From IMG/VR virus record IMGVR_UViG_3300032236_001215, positions 1 through 37,823 of that record: a DNA stretch of 37,823 nucleotides; one strand, written 5' to 3'. Each line of letters begins with the position of its first letter. Position 1 is the stretch's first letter. Below are positions 35,001 to 37,823 of the stretch, piece by piece. Under the pieces are notes generated by a model. The model saw only the letters and a program-made list of their open reading frames with translations. It was not told where the DNA came from and searched no databases. The DNA is from a virus. The translations under genes and the position numbers were made by a program.

Positions 35001-37732
35001 TCATACACAACTTTAAGATCAAAGTTATTAAGTTGAACTGCACTTGCAGTGAAAACTTTTGTAATGTATTGTTTAGACTTATCACTTACACGTGACCAAC
35101 CGTTTGCGAGAGTATAGTTGTTCCATCCAATGATGACAGCAGCAAAACCTTGGTTAATGCTTTCTTTTTGGTCAACTTGATTTAAACTATAATTGAATAC
35201 ATCGGTTTGATAAAAGTTTTTGAAAACAATATCACCAAGATTACCAATACTCTTGTATACAAGTGGAAAACCTAATTCACTATCACGCTTTCCAGTTCCA
35301 ACCGCATAACCAAATAATTCACTACCATTAAAGTCACTACTTGCATAAACTGTTTGGTTACCAAAACTGTAACCATTTTTATCAATGATGTCAAACAGTG
35401 GAAATTGTGGGCGGCTATTACGTATTTGAGCAATTTTCCATTCACCATCTACATAATAGAACATGTTGCCTTGATTGGTAACACCTTCCATTGCAACAAC
35501 ACTATCACCATTCGTAAATGTTTTGATAGGAACAAGATGTATTTGGTCGTAACTGTTATCAAAAGTAATTGTAGTAGTAGCAGGCACATCTTGTGTTAAG
35601 TTATTGCTAATATAAACACGGTCGTAAACAGAATCAATGCTTATAATTGTAGTATAATTCGGAATACCTAGTCCAGTAACATGCTGTCCCACTGCAAGAT
35701 GTGCAATATCATTAATGTTAAGATAGTTATTGCCATTATTAGAAAATGCATTAGTATTTTTATTATAGGTTGCACTTGCACGTGTTTTGTTATTTTGTAC
35801 ACGATATAATGTAGCACGTTTTACAGGATCGGTTTCTTGTGTAAAGATAACACTTAAGCCATTTAGTAGCTGTATGCCATCACTATTATAAACACCGTTT
35901 GTTTTTACTGCATAACTGTTGAAACCTTCTACTTGTGAGAAAGCACTTGTAGTAACACTATCAATACAAGTAACCGCACCTGCATAGTTTGTTCCATAGT
36001 TATAAAGTTTAAGATTTGGTGAGAACTCAACGATTGGACGTTTTGCTTGTTGGTTACTATCAAAGCTGTAGTTTACATTGTTATAGTTTGCTGCTGCTTG
36101 TAGCACATCACGATGAAACCAACGGTTATTACGACTCCAACTATTGCCATCTACACTTGCACGATTGATTGTTATATAATCTTTTTGTTCAGGACTATTT
36201 GTAGTACCATCAAACCCTGTGCCATCAGCATCATAACCACGACTGTTACCGAATGAACTGCCAAGATTAGTATTAATTGTTTCTGGTGTAACAAGATCAC
36301 TATATTTTATAAGTTTAATCGCATTACCCACGCCTTCAACAATATATTCGTTGCCTTGGTATTCTTGTGGCACAACAACACCAGTGAACTTTACTTTAAG
36401 TCCGCTTGTAAATTGTACACCGTTTGGACTTGTATAGTTTTTGCGACCAATAATATCGTTGACATTTAACAAACTATTTGGTTGTGGATCAACTAATTGA
36501 ATCTGTCCATATACCAATGGATTTGTAGCGTCAACATAATATAAAAGACTTTGTGCAGCACTTAGAGTAGGAAACTTTTGAACTATACCAAACAAATCTT
36601 TGTATGCATAAACGTGACCATATACATCACCCTGTGTAACAAATACCTTGTTTAACACTGTCCAATCAGTGAGATATGTTAAATTCATTAAACGATAATC
36701 AGGTGCAGTTGGATCATTGCCAACGTTAATACGCCACACACCGCCCCATTGTGTAGGATCAACATCACCCCAACCAGTTGTGCTTGTTAGCACAATATAC
36801 TTGCCATCAAATGCACGAACACCATCTAAACTATTTGACAAAATAAATGAATCATAATTTTGTCCTTGTAATTGTTCATATGTAATATTATCAACAATTA
36901 AATCAACAGTTTGACTAAGTGTTGGATAGTTAATAAGATAATCTTGTGCTGTGCTTAGTGGAACCGTAAAAGTAATTGTTCCGCTTTTTGCTCCGTTATC
37001 GCTAACACCTAATACATCACGTGTTGAAATATTATTCTGGACGCTGCTTTCACCACTGGTTCCAATTTCAGTTTGAATCCAGAAATCTGTATCTTGGTTT
37101 ACATAAAAGCTATAACTGCCACCACGAACTAGTGTAAGTGTAGGATTAATAACATTTGTATAACCATCTACACTATAACCTGTTGCACCTAGTGCAGCAC
37201 TTTGTAATTCGGTTTCATTGTTAGTAACATAACTGTTACGATGAATATAAAAATCTTTTTGTGTAGGTGTGTTTTCTGCAGTAACATCAACTGTTAGTGG
37301 ACCACCTGGCACCCAATAATACTGACGATAGTTGGTTAACTTATCGAGATCAATAAAACCATTATAGCTATAATAACGATTGCTGAATAATCTATCATGA
37401 TTGTTGTTTAAGCCACCATCAGCAGCAATTTGATTTAGTAAATCAACATAATTATAAACATTATCAATCTTGTATGTATTTGTGCCATATTGACGTTTCT
37501 TGATTACAACGCCTGGTTCTAGTTGATAGAACTGGCTGTAGCTATCGTTTTCATTAATATAGTAATCATCTTTATTGAAAACAGGACTTTGGTCCTGTTG
37601 TCCAATATAACCATACATCTTCTTAAGACTTGGCTCCTGAATCAGTGGGTCCATAGTGGCATTTAAGAATCTACGATTGCTTAAAGTTCTGAAAGTTTGT
37701 GGTAAAAAGTTTTCACTTTTACGTTTTGCCAT
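23039..37732 (-). CDS. Giant modular virion/tail protein, 4,897 aa
   Basis: One uninterrupted frame of 14.7 kb. The N-terminal part (QTFRTLSNRRFLNATMDPL; YYSYNGFIDLDKL; YYWVPGG) looks like proteins of marine T4-like phages. A helical stretch lies at about residues 980-1110. HTKPWEMLGF, WWQNRYGPAPYT and LWSDLEAG occur near 1330-1390. Sugar-binding-type WxxxxxYxxGDxVxxxxxxY units appear near 1855, 3920 and 3965 (CBM5/12-like). Seven FG-GAP-like repeats run from about 2265 to 3140. FFNEVKPYHTKIKQYV is near 3750. At least six 'VNG' fibre units (VYVNG, VYLNG, KINGQ, VVDGV), several after DGxxTxF, occur near 915, 1146, 2690, 2820, 4255 and 4400. INGERISYG with GNLRRGTAGTGTP is near 4640-4670. No protease or lysozyme motif found. 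Probably a baseplate-attached or tail-fibre component; exact position unknown. AGGGA lies 9 bases before the ATG. Confidence 0.85.
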   Translation of the reverse strand: MAKRKSENFLPQTFRTLSNRRFLNATMDPLIQEPSLKKMYGYIGQQDQSPVFNKDDYYINENDSYSQFYQLEPGVVIKKRQYGTNTYKIDNVYNYVDLLNQIAADGGLNNNHDRLFSNRYYSYNGFIDLDKLTNYRQYYWVPGGPLTVDVTAENTPTQKDFYIHRNSYVTNNETELQSAALGATGYSVDGYTNVINPTLTLVRGGSYSFYVNQDTDFWIQTEIGTSGESSVQNNISTRDVLGVSDNGAKSGTITFTVPLSTAQDYLINYPTLSQTVDLIVDNITYEQLQGQNYDSFILSNSLDGVRAFDGKYIVLTSTTGWGDVDPTQWGGVWRINVGNDPTAPDYRLMNLTYLTDWTVLNKVFVTQGDVYGHVYAYKDLFGIVQKFPTLSAAQSLLYYVDATNPLVYGQIQLVDPQPNSLLNVNDIIGRKNYTSPNGVQFTSGLKVKFTGVVVPQEYQGNEYIVEGVGNAIKLIKYSDLVTPETINTNLGSSFGNSRGYDADGTGFDGTTNSPEQKDYITINRASVDGNSWSRNNRWFHRDVLQAAANYNNVNYSFDSNQQAKRPIVEFSPNLKLYNYGTNYAGAVTCIDSVTTSAFSQVEGFNSYAVKTNGVYNSDGIQLLNGLSVIFTQETDPVKRATLYRVQNNKTRASATYNKNTNAFSNNGNNYLNINDIAHLAVGQHVTGLGIPNYTTIISIDSVYDRVYISNNLTQDVPATTTITFDNSYDQIHLVPIKTFTNGDSVVAMEGVTNQGNMFYYVDGEWKIAQIRNSRPQFPLFDIIDKNGYSFGNQTVYASSDFNGSELFGYAVGTGKRDSELGFPLVYKSIGNLGDIVFKNFYQTDVFNYSLNQVDQKESINQGFAAVIIGWNNYTLANGWSRVSDKSKQYITKVFTASAVQLNNFDLKVVYDNSYYENNIFVYVNGALQSNTTYTLKTSSTTSVILFDQDLNVDDRVFVKIYGTSSVYKETYTMPRNLTNNSENTEFTTITLGQVRNHLIEIGNNLLDLVGEPAGANNFRDLNYNYVGGKLLQHSASMRPSALLFADHDVDPLQFIRYASDSYNIFKNQLLNYISSTEFPNPKDYRDSLDMVLAEFNKVANIGQPFYYTDMLGFGTNFIKNVYTVANTTYRRYNLTQDFADDNKGYRSLLVYLNGVLLLKNVDYTIGNRTITINDSVTLVRNDQVEVYEYTSTQGCNIPSTPTKLGMYPKFKPEILTDNTYVTPTIGVIGHDGSFTKGFGDYRDNILLEFEKRVYNNITTTYAEDSDVDLSSVVPGAFRVTNYSIDEWTQLLAPSYLRWAHINNVDIFTNSTITGDPFTFNYATGTDKLFGNPVPGYWRGIYKYFYDTDHPHTKPWEMLGFTQQPSWWQNRYGPAPYTSENGVLWSDLEAGYVYNGNPNAAYYNTRYARPGLTSIIPVDEHGNLLNPNFSVLRNYDANYAAQNWVVGDQSPAETAWRRSVDYPFAVMMAWCLAKPAEWTALKYNTRDLAYNSLLNQFINKKYNNRQFDFSATGDADFIPGYNVWLRDYLTNNNLDITENWINVAENSTFNLVYKMGAFTDKSYLTIVADQVSPQSTNSSVIIPQENYTVKVTKSAPVARAVYSAVIVQKVTNGYQVSGFDRERPYFLTIPSRVSNNNYTISVGNERAIVYQDSSDNVYSYPYGSIFNTKQQVVDFLVSYGRYLESQGFAFDELLSDKTTKSDWVLGAKEFLFWNQQQWGNDTIISLTPAGTNIKFVSAFGVVDTLSNTNNYTKVINSDNVTLTGSDYRVYRDDNLFQLELKNAQKGVHLIDLTIIQYEHTLILDNSTVFNDILYDEQVGSRQFRLRLDGAKTNDWNGSLYAPGFFVNVSDIPQWVAYTDYYKGDIILFKNQYYSAQDFIPGTAQFKSSSWYLINGDLLSKNLIPNMASGAAQFVNFHDPDTTDLNSAADLLSKSETGFSPRQYFADLGLDNTSQYKFYLGMVSQKGTQAVLNAYLRNKQKRIDSDIKLVEQWAIKLDSYGGTNKNDKLEFNIGNAITINNQYLFELINQHDQRIADTNTIKPSDLLYKPRAYTPDIFAKTQNNKQVIPTAGPVNPNDVDATVYDINKIYNISALNTILSEGSKVWVAADSANQWGVYRLSQTGQVFVTYINQLSPTELQFTTNLPHNLSQYDYIMLKNGRLSAPTTGGNVTDMSGFYRVRSVTNTTFNVKIADNTTIGTGALSAILYKLVDVRYTTANDFTNFVPVRGWNNNEIVYIDNGPDGYNVLQNSNSWVYTQTKSPVFTAPSDNFGSSVRINSTQGFAIVGASVKNGTGSAFVYGKREDNSFQEIGILAPDSRITTFGANVDINDSNYAIVSAPSAYKGIVYAANVNSQQVKLTQAIHYDNLYAISAGFSQTNNSILLTTVYSFDSTANIAAQASYSVANFKVGMGVGGLGVNAGTVITSITTKATTNDIVLSASNGNSSIYSVTNGTSATILQANSSIYTTLYANVTSANANVYIGNTGQSITGIMANTMPVIGNGIPSGTYIANISNITGYKVLTLSSNVTVPSGSLLTFVSTNAGVVQSGVSSVATSSNNHFIVSGATSLYGVANGQPFISPSLANGTVISNLFIGSAYNILGVSDNVNIGASTKIAIYPNVKPTSNFGYSISTSGDGKWLYVGEPTTNSVYVYKYTYVNANSSLRQGDGSQTSFSYPSGSTGSALDIKVYVNGVLKIPNYDYIKTPGQDIITFDIAPSASDIINLVYEDHYAEVNRIVTDDPDASGFGSSVSTNYDGSVVVIGAANSSVNSVTTLANSGKTYIFDRTAEIFVANGSATTFQLSNALSSLTTITTPNLITHPSVTVDGVDTVAAFNYTTNQVSFAAAPQRGSIVRVETNQFVNTVISYTDVGQENSNYGTAAKINRDGTTAFSGAPGYATSSTQNGAVFRLINTPRMYGNVVGSKTGWSIAANSTIRINDYLVTFGQTFRPPYAPIYYRSNVDQVVTTINNANIPYVTAGKTPNGAIYISSSDTTAVPMLRLRNDGSDILGTFGISQWNLVQKFTNPIAQDTARFGEILALSPDANSMVVGSTLSNTKTTVTFDSKNTTFDRYGTRFRDTVYRSGAAHLYEYQAVANESATNYGSFAYASLVQDQFANSYDRYASGVDISDNFLMVGAPHAHLLGNPVGAMYIYYNHNAAPVWQTIRSGGVNYDSRNIDRVYLYNSTTARLITELPVLDLPHGYLPNSSESYIDYTVNYDPAVYNQVPTTISFSYDRKNAWGSEQVGKLWWDINSIKYYDNTQGDNVQRFNYWGLAFPASTINIYEWIESDVQPKNYMGSSASNTPLYTINDVYSSQITIDEKTGQAVTKYYFWVKNSILANTKRPSAREIQTALISPRNNNEPFAAVINKNAIGIFNSQNLVSVDTNLAIEYKNTLEPQLIHGEWTMFDDGSDLGVAIEFLNKLNDSLTGQDVSGRIVPDFNLPIGQKYGMSVDLRQSLFKDNYYARMLFIEKINQICIKYPMVLTRSDAIAQLNNIDPIPSSTEYTLTVNNLTELSYINTVAYPIGTQVLVLQDSNSYNNGWSLFKLVFNTVSYARRWEYVRVQTYNVNDYWTYADWYSTKYNSQAPVNHTVTTENDIANLTLNVNDLIYVTNSNSGGWKLVLVNTNDLELVAQQNATIQFTSNLYNLAAAAQGFQTSSFQSVGFDTDSSLEFSTIFAVIRDYLLINEYRSEYKESIALLIDIVASQHQQTDWMMKTSLVDLYHRVRGLDQLPVYLPQPENTVTDFFNEVKPYHTKIKQYVAIYDNGNNIDTAYASITDFDLQPYKNSLTGQYRSPQLSNSIDTDTLNNTAVYQPWLNNHKYGIDLVTMVGGGAGYDGSTTAVVIGDGTGAVVKPYILNGSVYYIEVIKSGQDYTYANIEIYGIGVGAKAEAVIGSSFSRNMNATIKFDRNQYFNNIRDWTANTSYAVNDTIVHNATPYRCITAHTSGSTFDATKFLVLIVKVWYPKTTYNLNDIVVYNNSSYVVTTAFTSGLTFSTTNMSTYSGIWLDNACDRVWAYYAPLSGMAGRDLAQVMTGIYYPGNQVIGPGFNQVPGYDVNYYDYIPYDYSTKDGENVVDIYGVQSEDTIIRSLFTDTGLGLRPQDIDVVGGGFIDTYSSHAPEELVPGQLVDTLDIKVNTLPDRNGGPDIMIFTSNYVGSNTFSFDPAITGVTLPQGGIEKFYVIDRNLGPIAETYHYTVNYQAKTITTIYTPATGTFFYVMMIGSDGINPVDDLDFYADGVQTDFDIPDFVTTPIQQAYVKINGQLVTNWSLVNKLENGRTLLAVRFNTAPNANDYVQIHLYNVAIGTTAYSEWYEQTFVIPNATYPINYNFTLNRAEFYVEPVSSFPIVRLNGSDLLPPQQSYYFGDGVTTNFSMTNSWVETIANIVDPEIIVVVDGVTQVFNQDYTVYHDPTNTATPVIQFTNAPTSGARIVISDSSQCDFKIYGNQLWISPQVTITNNSKLTVLTQGNHDPNEQYTKLFSGSTSSTSVIDNGLDTTGFDSVGFDNELSSYIGAVYYTLPRAVTNINQIYITHKAPFTTGGFPLLPYRDFKLVTPTTIVLDTALNISATSVITVRVFGDPVRQSTLEYRIFKDMRENTRIYGVKSKKPILTQNLAANASYIYVDNVNYLQSPGNTANNAGIVIINGERISYGILDRVNNRLGNLRRGTAGTGTPNLTVKGTAVYDSSSTLEIPNTRETYVQTPVATYISSGLFTTYANSYTNNNIVNRTLPLVPIMNNSANAVVQVSVVKNSTTLAANSDYVISGNSVIINSNVNLGTFALANITSSNGNIYISNTYTTVSNVMIGQKIVGGNLYPSTTITNVSNAAPYIVIGISSNQTVNANANLQILDTVTVNQGVSNKMLVAANSYIRQGTMIQGIGTSLQDSTTPYAEFIRSQ

Positions 37733-37735
37733 TTA

Positions 37736-37823
37736 TTAATATCCCTGATACAGATTTACGCCAGCACTATTAATGCCACTCAATACACTTTGAACTATTT
37801 CTACATTATCAACAGTTGCAGCA
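37736..37823 (-). CDS. C-terminal end of an upstream gene (partial)
   Basis: The minus-strand frame is open from the window edge to TAA at 37736-37738, giving 28 residues: TVDNVEIVQSVLSGINSAG followed by VNLYQGY. A second in-frame TAA (37733-37735) follows directly, then the ATG of the giant gene. The tight spacing (3 bases) and double stop favour a real gene end rather than chance. The fragment is too short to assign; given the position, another structural protein is likely. Confidence 0.6.
   Translation of the reverse strand, partial: AATVDNVEIVQSVLSGINSAGVNLYQGY

Noticed and set aside
1-37823. tRNA genes, integrase, attachment sites, insertion sequences
   Set aside because: Coding density leaves no gap over about 40 bases and no matching motifs were seen.

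Overview
This window looks like part of a tailed double-stranded DNA phage genome, most likely a T4-like (contractile-tail) marine myovirus. The reasons are an AT-rich, almost gap-free genome with overlapping genes; a block of tail-fibre and virion genes that includes one open reading frame of 4,897 codons; T4-type late promoter cores (ATAAATA) in the gaps before structural genes; and many phage-carried sugar and radical-SAM genes. No host can be named from the sequence alone. I see no tRNA, rRNA, integrase, transposon or CRISPR, and no gap longer than about 40 bases.

Region 1 (1-2533, + strand) is the end of a nucleotide-sugar operon: an SDR epimerase/dehydratase cut by the window edge, a PLP-dependent sugar aminotransferase, and a Gfo/Idh-type oxidoreductase. 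The genes are joined by ATGA overlaps. The set suggests synthesis of an amino-deoxy sugar.

Region 2 (2513-14741, - strand) is a tightly overlapping operon of twelve genes. In transcription order they are: a 113-aa hypothetical protein, two GT-A-like proteins, a 79-aa hypothetical protein, a glycosyltransferase-like protein with a DAD motif, five consecutive radical-SAM proteins with an N-terminal twitch-type cysteine set, a 372-aa unknown protein, and a 517-aa protein made of three degenerate copies of the GT-A-like module. A near-consensus sigma70 promoter lies immediately before the first ATG, placed so that the transcript would be leaderless. This is the most unusual part of the window: a phage array of five paralogous radical-SAM enzymes between glycosyltransferase-like genes. 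A role in making or modifying a glycan, or in modifying a protein, is inference.

Region 3 (14778-37823, - strand) is the late structural block. In transcription order it holds the tail end of an upstream gene, the giant modular virion protein, a 228-aa structural protein, a fibre protein with a C1q-like end, a 500-aa fibre protein with a maturation-type C-terminal domain, a glycine-rich adhesin-like protein, three small non-fibre genes (glutaredoxin-like, 68-aa, DUF6065-like), a third fibre protein with the shared N-terminal module, a 130-aa free-standing copy of the C-terminal domain, and a 296-aa structural protein. Three fibre genes share the same N-terminal module, with different C-terminal ends. 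This points to modular exchange at the host-contact tips.

The simplest reading is that regions 1 and 2 alter carbohydrates or peptides under early-type control, while region 3 builds the adsorption apparatus under late control.
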